Positions 53,536-62,017 of a stretch of 64,000 bases of DNA are shown one piece after another. The stretch's first letter is position 1. Each line of letters opens with the position of its first letter. Under the pieces are notes generated by a model. That model was not told the DNA's origin and made no database searches. It saw only the letters and a list, made by a program, of their open reading frames with translations. The DNA is from Empedobacter tilapiae (GTDB taxonomy: Bacteria > Bacteroidota > Bacteroidia > Flavobacteriales > Weeksellaceae): assembly GCF_004785645.1 (NCBI RefSeq), contig NZ_SRPE01000009.1, positions 1 through 64,000 on the forward strand, written 5' to 3'. A program made the translations under genes and the position numbers.

Positions 53536-53924
53536 TGAAAGAAAAATCGGAAGAAATCTTTGACGAAGAACTGACACCAGAAGTACCGAAAAGAAAAATT
53601 AAGGATACATTCGTATTCAGATTTGTTTGGAATCGTTACTTTATACTAACGGTCGCGTTTGCAGTTTGGATGATTTTTTTCGACCAAAATTCTTTTTTTG
53701 TGCATCGAGAGTTGGATAAACAAATCAAATTATTAGAAGTTGATGAACAGTATTATCAAGAACATTTGGATACTGAGTCTGAAAAATTAAATCAACTAAA
53801 TAGTAATCCTGCCGAAATAGAAAGAATTGCAAGAGAAAAGCATTTTTTGAAAAAAGATGATGAAGATATCTTTATCATTCAAGAGGAAAAAGTTACTAAA
53901 CCACAAAAAAAAGAAAATGAGTAA
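53535..53924 (+). CDS. Septum formation initiator (FtsB/DivIC-type)
   Basis: 129 residues. Cytoplasmic acidic-basic start, one membrane helix about 38-56 (FILTVAFAVWMIFFDQNSFF), then a periplasmic coiled coil (about 60-105, LDKQIKLLEVDEQYYQEHLD) and the family phrase EIERIAREKHFLKKDDEDIFII. It takes part in the divisome. Its stop overlaps the mutA start by 8 bases; the udk start-stop overlap is similar, so three unrelated functions are translated in tandem. Confidence 0.92.
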   Translation: MKEKSEEIFDEELTPEVPKRKIKDTFVFRFVWNRYFILTVAFAVWMIFFDQNSFFVHRELDKQIKLLEVDEQYYQEHLDTESEKLNQLNSNPAEIERIAREKHFLKKDDEDIFIIQEEKVTKPQKKENE

Positions 53925-55191
53925 GTTATTTGAAGATTTTGATACAATTTCTGAAAAAGAATGGAAAAATAAAGTTCAAGTTGAATTAAAAGGTTTAGAA
54001 TATAATGAAACTTTAGTTTGGGGAACGAATGATCAAATAAATGTAAAACCATTATACACAAAGGATGATGTTGATTATTCGGCTATCCAGCCTTTACCAA
54101 AATCATCAAAAGATTGGAAAATTATTTCGAAATATACAGGAAATAAAAACCAAGATTATAGTTTTTTGTATGGATATTTGATTCATCAGAATAAGATTAA
54201 TTCATCGTTAGAGCTTCCTAATTATTTGGATTTATTTATCAAATATGATAGAGCCTCTGATTTACAACCACTTGAAAACCTTCCTAATCTAAAATATTTA
54301 GATTTAGATATTTATGGGTATTTAGCTCAGAATGGACTTTGGCAAAATGATTCTGAAAAAGCATCAAAAGAATTGGTGAAAGAAGCTTTAGCATTAAAAA
54401 ATTTCGAAAAAGTAATTTCAATTCAAGGAGATGTTTATCAAAATGCTGGCGCAAATCATGTTCAACAAATTGCAATTACACTTGCACATGCTGTAGAATA
54501 TTTAGAAAATTTTGGAGCTGATATTGCGGACAAAATCTATTTTAAATTCGCTGTTGGAAGTAATTATTTCTTCGAAGTTGCAAAATTAAGAGCATTTCGC
54601 TTTTTATGGAAAATGATTTTGGAGCAATATAACAAAGAAAGTGAAGCATTTATTTTCACTTCAACATCAGATCGAAATAAATCTAAATTAGATATTTACA
54701 ACAATGTTATTCGCTCTACAATAGAAGCTTCTTCGGCTATCTTTGGATCAAGCGATGCTGTCTTTGCTGGATCTTATGATGAAGTAAATAAAGAGTCTGA
54801 TTTTGGTTTAGAATTAGCCGCAAAACAACAATTATTGTTACAAAAAGAATCTTATTTAAATCAATTTGCTGATCCTGCTGCTGGTTCTTTCTACATCGAA
54901 AGTTTGACAAATCAAATGGCTGAAAATGCGTTAGAATTGTTTAAAACAATACAAAATGTTGGTGGATTTGTGAATGCTTTACAAAATGAAACTATTCAAG
55001 ATTTTGTTTACACAAGCGCGAAAAAAGAGCAAAAAGATTTTGATGAGCAAACCATTAAATTAATTGGTGTTAACAAATTTAGAAATCCTGCGGATGTGAT
55101 TGAGAAATCGCCAAAAGAAAAAGTGGTAAAACAAGCACTTTTTGTTCCAATTGTTCCAACTCGTTTGGCAGAAAAAGAGGAAAAAAAATAG
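53917..55191 (+). CDS. mutA: Methylmalonyl-CoA mutase small subunit
   Basis: 424 residues from the ATG overlapping the DivIC stop; an upstream ATG at 53857 would only add a Lys-rich tail read in the other frame. It matches the beta subunit, the TIM-barrel-like non-catalytic partner of the coenzyme-B12-dependent mutase that interconverts succinyl-CoA and methylmalonyl-CoA. Landmarks: WKNKVQVELKGLEYNETLVWGTNDQINVKPLYT near the start, and ANHVQQIAITLAHAVEYLENFGADI and QFADPAAGSFYIESLTNQMAENALELF, typical of the subunit. It lacks the cobalamin-binding DXHXXG, as expected. The large subunit is not in the window. Confidence 0.9.
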   Translation: MSKLFEDFDTISEKEWKNKVQVELKGLEYNETLVWGTNDQINVKPLYTKDDVDYSAIQPLPKSSKDWKIISKYTGNKNQDYSFLYGYLIHQNKINSSLELPNYLDLFIKYDRASDLQPLENLPNLKYLDLDIYGYLAQNGLWQNDSEKASKELVKEALALKNFEKVISIQGDVYQNAGANHVQQIAITLAHAVEYLENFGADIADKIYFKFAVGSNYFFEVAKLRAFRFLWKMILEQYNKESEAFIFTSTSDRNKSKLDIYNNVIRSTIEASSAIFGSSDAVFAGSYDEVNKESDFGLELAAKQQLLLQKESYLNQFADPAAGSFYIESLTNQMAENALELFKTIQNVGGFVNALQNETIQDFVYTSAKKEQKDFDEQTIKLIGVNKFRNPADVIEKSPKEKVVKQALFVPIVPTRLAEKEEKK

Positions 55192-55198
55192 TTTTTAC

Positions 55199-55516
55199 AT
55201 GAATTGGATGCCAATTTCATTAAAAGAACTCAACAATATAATCGAAACTTCAGTAGCTGTGATGGATACTGAAGTTTTGTGTTTTTGAAATTCTATAAAA
55301 ATAGTTCCAGAAAAAAGACAAGTTCCTTATTATATCAATGAAGATTATTTTTGGATAGTAGGTAAAATCAAGAATTATATGATTTATTACAACGATATTG
55401 AAGAAGGTTTTAATATTTCCTTAGAAAATAATTTATCGTATATCGAAATGAGTTCTGCCGAACAAGATGAACTTCATTTTGCTTTGATAAAACTTCTTAA
55501 AAACTATGAAATTTAA
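55199..55516 (+). pseudogene. Small conserved protein gene interrupted by an in-frame TGA
   Basis: An ATG seven bases after mutA opens MNWMPISLKELNNIIET and reads to a TGA at codon 30 (55286-55288). The same frame then continues, open, for another 75 codons (NSIKIVPEKRQVPYY, MIYYNDIEEGFNIS, SAEQDELHFALIKLL) to a TAA at 55514-55516. The two halves resemble a small flavobacterial protein in which, as I recall it, Trp (TGG) stands at this position after Phe. A single TGG-to-TGA change is therefore the simplest reading. The next gene's ATG overlaps the final codons, so the locus may still matter for coupling. Confidence 0.75.
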
Positions 55517-55919
55517 TAAATACATTTTTCAACGACTTATAGCCGGATTTATTGATTACGCAGTATTTATAATCATTGCAGCGCTCTATATTTATAAGTT
55601 TGGAACTTTAGCAAATGACGGAAGTTATAATGTAAACGGAATAAATACTTTACCTATTTTTATCTTTTGGTTTATTTATTTTATTGTGATTGAAGTTATT
55701 TTACATGGAACTTTAGGTCATTTAATCCTAAATTTGCAACCTGTAAATGCTAAAACAGAAAAACCAATTAGTTTTTCGCAATCTTTTATTCGTCATCTTT
55801 TCGATCCTATAGATTATTTTATTTTCGGTGGATTAATTGGAATTTTAATTATAAACAATTCCAAAGAAAGTCAACGTTTAGGTGATATTGTAGCAAATAC
55901 TAAAATGATTAAAAAATAA
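55506..55919 (+). CDS. RDD-family membrane protein
   Basis: 137 residues, three transmembrane helices (about 10-28, 45-65 and 95-115). The family motif appears as FQRLIAGFIDYAVF (Arg then Asp) in helix one and HGTLGHLILNLQPVNAKTEKP after helix two. RDD proteins are of unknown or varied transport function, some linked to osmotic or sodium-proton homeostasis. The start codon overlaps the tail of the broken gene (11 bases). It ends 4 bases before the methyltransferase start, so this is an operon. Confidence 0.88.
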   Translation: MKFNKYIFQRLIAGFIDYAVFIIIAALYIYKFGTLANDGSYNVNGINTLPIFIFWFIYFIVIEVILHGTLGHLILNLQPVNAKTEKPISFSQSFIRHLFDPIDYFIFGGLIGILIINNSKESQRLGDIVANTKMIKK

Positions 55920-55923
55920 CAAT

Positions 55924-57090
55924 TTGAATCCAACTATTTTAACAAAAGAATTTCAAGATTATCTAAAAACGATCGAACATGAAGACATCAAATCTATAGG
56001 TTTGAAAAAATCGTTGTTTGATGAAATTTCTTCTGCTGAAATTGCACAACAATTAAAAGGAATTCAAGTTTCAAAACATAAATTTCCAACATTTTATTCG
56101 ACAGAAAATATTTATTTCCCACCTTCAATTAATTTGGAACAAGCAAGTTCGGAAGCTACAGCAAATTATAAATCAACTTTAGTTAAAGGAAAAAATTTGA
56201 TTGATTTAACCGCAGGTTTTGGGATTGATACTATTGCTTTTGCAAAGAATTTTGAAAAAGTATATCACATCGAACAAAATCCTGAATTAAGTGAGATTGT
56301 ACAACATAATGCTAAAATTTTAGCATCAAATTTAGAAACCTACACAGGTACTTTTCAATCTTTTTTTGAAGAAAATCCTACTTTAAAATTTGATGTGATT
56401 TATCTTGATCCAGCAAGAAGAAATTCGAGCGGAAGAAAATTTATTTTGGAAGATTTAGAACCAAATATTTTAGAATGGATTCCAACTTTTTTCGAAAAAA
56501 CGGAGAAAATTATCATCAAGCTTTCGCCTTTATTGGACATCACTTCTACCCTACAACAAATTGATTCGATTTCCGAAATACACATTGTTGCATTAAAAAA
56601 TGAAGTGAAAGATTTTCTAATTATTTTAGATAAAAATTCTTCAACGAAAAATCCTTTGATAAAAGCTGTTAATTTAGAAAATAATCAATCTGAATTTTCT
56701 TTTCGTTTTGAAGATGAATATATTGCGAATGCAAGTTTTGGAGAAATTCAACATTACATTTACGAACCAAATGTTGCAATTCTCAAAACTGGGGCTTTCA
56801 AATTATTAAGCGAAAAATTCAATCTTCATAAACTACATCAGAATACTCATTTATATACTTCGAATGAACTTTTGGAAGATTTTCCTGGAAAAATTTACTT
56901 GATTGAAGAACAAATCAATCATCCAAAAAAAGAAATATTAAAAATGAAAGCTAATTTATTGGTCAAAAATTATAATCAACCAATAGATGTTATCAAGAAA
57001 AAATTTAAAATTATTGATGGCGGTACAACTACTTTAATTTTTACACAAAGTATAGATGGTTTTCATATCTTAAAAACTTCACGGGTTTAG
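55924..57090 (+). CDS. SAM-dependent methyltransferase, PG_1098/THUMP-like type
   Basis: 388 residues, TTG start 4 bases after the RDD gene. A helical N-terminal region (about 1-75) is followed by a class I methyltransferase core: motif I NLIDLTAGFGIDTIAFAKNF, acidic strand VYHIEQNPELSEIV (SAM ribose), and the catalytic loop VIYLDPARR in place of DPPY. The C-terminal about 150 residues carry the ferredoxin-like and THUMP-like segments of the Porphyromonas PG_1098 family (ANASFGEIQHYIYEPNVAILKTGAF, GGTTTLIF). RNA, probably rRNA or tRNA, is the likely substrate; the exact site is unknown. Confidence 0.88.
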   Translation: MNPTILTKEFQDYLKTIEHEDIKSIGLKKSLFDEISSAEIAQQLKGIQVSKHKFPTFYSTENIYFPPSINLEQASSEATANYKSTLVKGKNLIDLTAGFGIDTIAFAKNFEKVYHIEQNPELSEIVQHNAKILASNLETYTGTFQSFFEENPTLKFDVIYLDPARRNSSGRKFILEDLEPNILEWIPTFFEKTEKIIIKLSPLLDITSTLQQIDSISEIHIVALKNEVKDFLIILDKNSSTKNPLIKAVNLENNQSEFSFRFEDEYIANASFGEIQHYIYEPNVAILKTGAFKLLSEKFNLHKLHQNTHLYTSNELLEDFPGKIYLIEEQINHPKKEILKMKANLLVKNYNQPIDVIKKKFKIIDGGTTTLIFTQSIDGFHILKTSRV

Positions 57091-57154
57091 TTGGGATTCG
57101 AAAAAAGTTGTGCTAATTTTATACAACAATTTTTTCAACCCTAAAATTTAACAT

Positions 57155-59332
57155 TTGGAACTCAAAAATAAAATTGAAAACTTTATCTATGGAGAAGCTC
57201 TTGCTGATGGAATTAAAACATCTTTAGCTATCATTATTCCTCCTTTAGTTGCAAGTTTTTTTGGCGATTTATATGCTGGTGTCACAATAAGTCTAGGAGC
57301 TGTTTTAGCTCATATGACAGATACTCCTGGTCCATTTAAAGAGCGCCGAAACCTAATGTGGCTTTCTGTCATTATGATTTTTATTGTTTCATATTTCACC
57401 AAAACGATTAATAGTTACCCAATATTTCTAGGTATTTGTTTAACAGTTATCGTTTTCTTCTCTAACATGTTAACCGTTTGGGGACAACGTACAAGTGCTC
57501 TTGGGATGGTTATAATGATGTCGATGGTGATGAATATGAATGATTTACGACATGAGTTAAGTCCTCTTCATATTGCGCTTTTTGTAACGGCTGGAGCAGC
57601 TTGGTATACTATTTTTAGTCTAGCTATTAGTACCTTTCGTCCTTATCGTATGGCGCAGCAAAACTTAGCTGATACAATGATTCATATTTCTGAGTATATA
57701 AGAATCAAAGCATCTATGTTTGATAAAGATTCTAATTATGATGATATTATCAAGAAATTGATTGATGAGCATGTTGTAATTAATGAAAAACAAAACTTAG
57801 TTCGCGAACTAGTTTTTTCTAACAAAAGATTAGTAAAAGATCAGACACCAATTGGTCGTTCTATTGTTTTCATTTTTTCTGATTTAATTGATATTTTCGA
57901 AAATATTACGGCTACTCAATATGATTACGAAAAAATAAGAGAAATTTATGGCGATTCAAAAGCGATGCGCAAAATTTACAATTTAATGAATAAGTTGGCG
58001 CACGAATTAAAAATGATTGCTTATCATATTAACTCTAATAAACGTCCAAAACAACCGACTTTTGACTTTGATGTTGAATTAAAAAAGATTGATGATGCAA
58101 TCAAAGAATTATATGCAGAAGGTAAAAAACCAATCGTTTTAACCAAAATTTATATTAATCTAAAACAAGTTGTCTATAAAATAGAATTTATTCATAAATT
58201 TTTCTATGATGATTCTTTTACAGAAAAAAAGAAAAATCCATTGGATCATGCAGAACATTTTGAACCAACTGTAGATTACTCTTTCGGTAAATTAAAAGAT
58301 CATTTAAATCTAAAATCTTCTATTTTTAGACATGCAATCAGAGCTTCAATTGTTATGTTGTTAGCTTATGGTGTTACTTTTATTATACCAATGACATATC
58401 ATAGTTATTGGATTTTAATGACAGTTTTAGTCATTTTGAAACCAGGTTTCAGTGTTACAAAAAAACGAAATTTTCAACGTTTAAAAGGTACAATTGCAGG
58501 AGGTTTAATAGGAGTTTTGATTCTTCTTATTTTCCCGCAACATGTAATAAGATTCTCTTTGATGTTGTTTTTTATGTTGATGGCTTATACATTTATACGT
58601 CACAAATACGCTGTTGGAACATTATATTTAACAGCATATATTCTAATTTCGTTTAGTTTCTATTCACAGAAAGATTCATTATATATTATCCAAGAACGAT
58701 TAATCGATACGTTGGTTGGAGGATTTATGGCTTTTATTTCTTGTTATTTAATTTTACCTACTTGGGAAAAAAATAATATGAATGAATATATTCAGAAAGC
58801 ACTTATTGCAAATTACGAATTTATTTATCTGATATTTAAAAAATTAGCAGATAATGAAGTTTCTACAACCGATTATAAATTAGCTCGAAAAGATGTTTTT
58901 ATTGCAATGGCAAATATAAATTCGGTTTTTCAACGTGTAATTTCCGAGCCAAAAGGAAAACAAGAAAATGCTAATGAATTAAATAAATTTACTATTTTCA
59001 ATCAATCTTTCGTTTCATATTCAGTTGGTTTGGTTAAAATTTTAAAAAAGAATAATTCTGTTATTTTAACTTCTGAACACATCCGTTTAATGAAAAAAAC
59101 TTTACAATTATTACTTCAGAATATTAGACTTTATGGAGAATATGAAACAGAACATTTGCCTAAAACAATAGAATTCAAAGAAAAAACTATTATTTATACT
59201 GAAATAGAGACTGAAGCTTTACAAAATGATTCTGAATTAGTCGAGGATTTATTAGAGTACTTATATGAGATTGCTTATGATTTCACAAAAGTTGGACATG
59301 TTTTTGTAAAAGACAAAACTTTAAAAGAGTAA
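57155..59332 (+). CDS. FUSC-family membrane protein
   Basis: 725 residues, TTG start (no in-frame ATG nearby). Two blocks of about six helices (about 20-165 and 395-540), separated by a soluble helical domain and ended by a second soluble domain, are the architecture of YccS/YhfK-type fusaric-acid-resistance-like proteins. Landmarks: DGIKTSLAIIIPPLVASFFGD and GVTISLGAVLAHMTDTPGPFKERR at the start, and HSYWILMTVLVILKPGFSVTKKRNFQRLKGTIAGGLIG, the FUSC core. Probably a small-acid exporter or envelope protein; substrate unknown. Its stop is 4 bases before the ABC exporter start. Confidence 0.9.
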   Translation: MELKNKIENFIYGEALADGIKTSLAIIIPPLVASFFGDLYAGVTISLGAVLAHMTDTPGPFKERRNLMWLSVIMIFIVSYFTKTINSYPIFLGICLTVIVFFSNMLTVWGQRTSALGMVIMMSMVMNMNDLRHELSPLHIALFVTAGAAWYTIFSLAISTFRPYRMAQQNLADTMIHISEYIRIKASMFDKDSNYDDIIKKLIDEHVVINEKQNLVRELVFSNKRLVKDQTPIGRSIVFIFSDLIDIFENITATQYDYEKIREIYGDSKAMRKIYNLMNKLAHELKMIAYHINSNKRPKQPTFDFDVELKKIDDAIKELYAEGKKPIVLTKIYINLKQVVYKIEFIHKFFYDDSFTEKKKNPLDHAEHFEPTVDYSFGKLKDHLNLKSSIFRHAIRASIVMLLAYGVTFIIPMTYHSYWILMTVLVILKPGFSVTKKRNFQRLKGTIAGGLIGVLILLIFPQHVIRFSLMLFFMLMAYTFIRHKYAVGTLYLTAYILISFSFYSQKDSLYIIQERLIDTLVGGFMAFISCYLILPTWEKNNMNEYIQKALIANYEFIYLIFKKLADNEVSTTDYKLARKDVFIAMANINSVFQRVISEPKGKQENANELNKFTIFNQSFVSYSVGLVKILKKNNSVILTSEHIRLMKKTLQLLLQNIRLYGEYETEHLPKTIEFKEKTIIYTEIETEALQNDSELVEDLLEYLYEIAYDFTKVGHVFVKDKTLKE

Positions 59333-59336
59333 ATAA

Positions 59337-61136
59337 ATGACAATTATTCAGCTTTTCAAAAATTTACAACCATTTGTAAAACCTTATCGCTCTTTGGTTA
59401 TTGCAACTTTGCTCCTTACCTTAATTGGTTCTTTTACCTCACAAGTAAATGCATTGATTTTACAATATACTGTAGATTCTATAAATGGTTTAGTTGAAGT
59501 TGGAAAAGGATTAAAAGAAGGTTTAAAAATCATTTCATTCATCACGATTGTTTTGATAACAAAAGAAATATTGAATGCTTTCATCACCTTTGGTCAAAAA
59601 TATTATGGGGAAAAACTTCGAATTTTAGTTTCCCAAGATTTAGCACAAGCGATTATCGAAAAGATTTTAACGTATAAAATGGCATTTTACACAAATCAAG
59701 ATAATCAAGCAGGAAAACTTCAAACTCGTATTGATAGAGGAATTGAAAGCTTGACACGTTTAGTTCAAAACTTTTTCATCGATATTCTACCACTTTTTGC
59801 TAATTCAATTGTTGCTTTAATTTTGATGTTCAATGCTAATTTTTATGTTGGATTGGTTGGGCTTTGTATCGTTCCAATTTATTTCATTATTACGCAGCAA
59901 CAAGCAAAAAAATTAAGTGGTTGGCGTAGAAATCTGAGAGGTTATCGCGAACAAAAATCACAAGGAATTATCAGTATAATTGATTCAATTACAGTAATTA
60001 AATCATTTAATCGAGAAGATATCGAAGGGAAAAAACAACTTGCTTTACAAAAAGAGTTGACGAATAATCAAATGCAAACACGTAAAACAAGTTTCTTTTT
60101 TGATGGTTTAAAATCTTTCATAGAACAATTTGGAGTAGTAATAATTATTATTCTAACAGCTTATTTAGTTCTTGATGGACAAATGACAATTGGCGCAATT
60201 ATGTTTCATATTTTGTTGTTTAACAACGTTTCGGCTCCAATTCGCCAACTGCATCGTATTTATGATGAAATGAATGATGCTATGATTTATTCGGAAAGTT
60301 TCTTTGGTATTTTGAAAGCAGACAACGAAAAAGAATCATCTGGAAATTATATTCCAACAAATTTAAAAGGCAAATTCGAAATTCAAAATGTTGATTTTTC
60401 TTATCCAAATGGTTACAAAGCATTGAAAAACATCAATATGACAATTCAACCCAATAAAATTACAGCTTTAGTTGGTTTGTCTGGTGCTGGAAAAAGTACT
60501 GTCATTAATTTATTAGATAAATTTTATCAACCTGATGTTGGAAAAATTCTATTGGACGGAATTGATTTAGAAGAATATGACACACAATTTTTACGAGACA
60601 ATATTGGTTTGGTTTTACAAAAAAATCACATTTTTAATGGAACTATTGAAGAAAATATACGATACGGAAATGTAAATGCAACCTTCGAAGAAATAGAAGA
60701 TGCTGCAAAACGTGCTTATATTCACGAACAAATTTTGGATTTACCAGAAGCTTATCTATCCAAAGCTCTGTTACTTTCTGGTGGACAACAACAACGTATC
60801 GCTATTGCACGCATGTTTCTAAAAAACCCACCAATTATTTTCTTAGACGAACCTACTGCAAGCTTGGATGCAATAGCAACGGAACAAATCAAAAACAGTT
60901 TGGATGCAATTAAGAAAGACCGAACAGTAATTATCATTTCGCATAGTATATCTCAAATTATAGATGCAGATTATACATATGTAATGAAACAAGGTGAAGT
61001 TGTAGAAAATGGTATTCATGAAGATGTGTACAAAATGAATGGTACTTATAAAGAGATTTTTGATGCTATGGCAAAAAGCTTAAACATTGAAAAAATAGCT
61101 AAAACATTTGATGAAGATGAAGAAGAAAATTATTAG
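59337..61136 (+). CDS. ABC exporter, fused permease and ATPase (half-transporter)
   Basis: 599 residues. Six-helix type-I exporter domain (about 20-310) then nucleotide-binding domain: Walker A GLSGAGKST (380-388), Q-loop VLQKNHIFNG, signature LSGGQ (480-484) followed by QQRIAIARMFL, Walker B IIFLDEPTASLDA, and a switch His in IIISHSISQI. It works as a dimer, exporting lipids, peptides or drugs. The wide scope of the family prevents a closer call. It is 4 bases downstream of the FUSC gene, so the two products may serve one envelope or export task. Confidence 0.93.
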   Translation: MTIIQLFKNLQPFVKPYRSLVIATLLLTLIGSFTSQVNALILQYTVDSINGLVEVGKGLKEGLKIISFITIVLITKEILNAFITFGQKYYGEKLRILVSQDLAQAIIEKILTYKMAFYTNQDNQAGKLQTRIDRGIESLTRLVQNFFIDILPLFANSIVALILMFNANFYVGLVGLCIVPIYFIITQQQAKKLSGWRRNLRGYREQKSQGIISIIDSITVIKSFNREDIEGKKQLALQKELTNNQMQTRKTSFFFDGLKSFIEQFGVVIIIILTAYLVLDGQMTIGAIMFHILLFNNVSAPIRQLHRIYDEMNDAMIYSESFFGILKADNEKESSGNYIPTNLKGKFEIQNVDFSYPNGYKALKNINMTIQPNKITALVGLSGAGKSTVINLLDKFYQPDVGKILLDGIDLEEYDTQFLRDNIGLVLQKNHIFNGTIEENIRYGNVNATFEEIEDAAKRAYIHEQILDLPEAYLSKALLLSGGQQQRIAIARMFLKNPPIIFLDEPTASLDAIATEQIKNSLDAIKKDRTVIIISHSISQIIDADYTYVMKQGEVVENGIHEDVYKMNGTYKEIFDAMAKSLNIEKIAKTFDEDEEENY

Positions 61137-61195
61137 AAAAAAAGTATTATAAAACATTATTAATCACTATCTTTAATGAGGTAATAGTATATTGT

Positions 61196-61870
61196 ATGAA
61201 AAGTTTAGTTTATTTTATAATTGGGGGAATGCTTTTTACCCAATCATGTGAGCAAAAAAAAGACGCTCCTAAAGAATTGGCTCTTAATACAGAAATGTAC
61301 GAAAGTGCTTTGGATGTACCTGTAAATAAAGTTGGTGTTTTAATTAACATAGATTCAGTAGGGTTTTTCGAACATAATTCCCAAAATTTGGATAATAAGA
61401 TAGATTCTAAGCCAATCGAAAACCAAATTAAACAACTAAATTCTAAATTTAATGCTATAAAAATAATTCGTGATAAATCAGTAAAAATATTAGATGAAAA
61501 TCAATATAAATATCAAATGATTGAAACATATGATAAAAATTTCGTTCCAAATGAATTAATTACTAAAGAGAATATTGATCAAGTCAAATTTAATGATTTA
61601 AAAAAAACAATTAAACTAGATGATTTAGTTATTATAAATGTAAAACCTGGACTTGATTATGATCCAACTAACAAACAAAAATATATTGCTAAAACATATG
61701 TTTATATTAATATTTTAGATCTTAAAAATAACACTTTAAAATACAGTGAAACAATTGGAGGAACTAAATATATAAACGAAACAATCAATAAAACAACAAC
61801 TAATTATTTAGAACAAATGATGAAAGAATCATTGAATGAAACATTAAGTATTATTGATAAAAAGTATTAA
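61196..61870 (+). CDS. Lipoprotein of unknown function
   Basis: 224 residues. Lipoprotein signal MKSLVYFIIGGMLFTQSC (lipobox TQSC). The mature part is alpha/beta with many Lys and Asn: VGVLINIDSVGFFEH and DLVIINVKPGLDYDPTNKQKYIAKTYVYINILDLKNNTLKYSET resemble strands of a single sheet. The C-terminal helix NYLEQMMKESLNETLSIIDKK closes it. I do not recognise a family. It lies 59 bases after the ABC exporter on the same strand. Confidence 0.7.
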   Translation: MKSLVYFIIGGMLFTQSCEQKKDAPKELALNTEMYESALDVPVNKVGVLINIDSVGFFEHNSQNLDNKIDSKPIENQIKQLNSKFNAIKIIRDKSVKILDENQYKYQMIETYDKNFVPNELITKENIDQVKFNDLKKTIKLDDLVIINVKPGLDYDPTNKQKYIAKTYVYINILDLKNNTLKYSETIGGTKYINETINKTTTNYLEQMMKESLNETLSIIDKKY

Positions 61871-61910
61871 ATACATTGAACTATGCGCCATTTTATTGGC
61901 AATTTTTGGA

Positions 61911-61945
61911 AGTCCTGATACTATAAACGGTTTCAGGATTTTTAT
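61911..61945 (+). terminator. Probable terminator after the lipoprotein gene
   Basis: A short stem (TCCTGA at 61913-61918 with TCAGGA at 61933-61938, imperfectly extended inward) followed by a T-rich tail. Weaker than others in the window. Confidence 0.6.
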
Positions 61946-62017
61946 TTTTAATCACATTCTAATGCTAGCCTTTTATTCATGGTATATTTTTTGTTAAATT
62001 TATCCTAAAATACAATA

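Noticed and set aside
55286..55288. TGA read as selenocysteine
   Set aside because: No SECIS-like stem-loop is evident downstream, no selenoprotein family fits, and Trp is the simple expected residue; a nonsense change is more economical.
57091..57154. Imperfect inverted repeat between the methyltransferase and FUSC genes
   Set aside because: The stem (around GAAAAAAGTTGT and ACAACAATTTTTTC) needs a bulge and lacks a T tail beyond its own arm, so it is not clearly a terminator.
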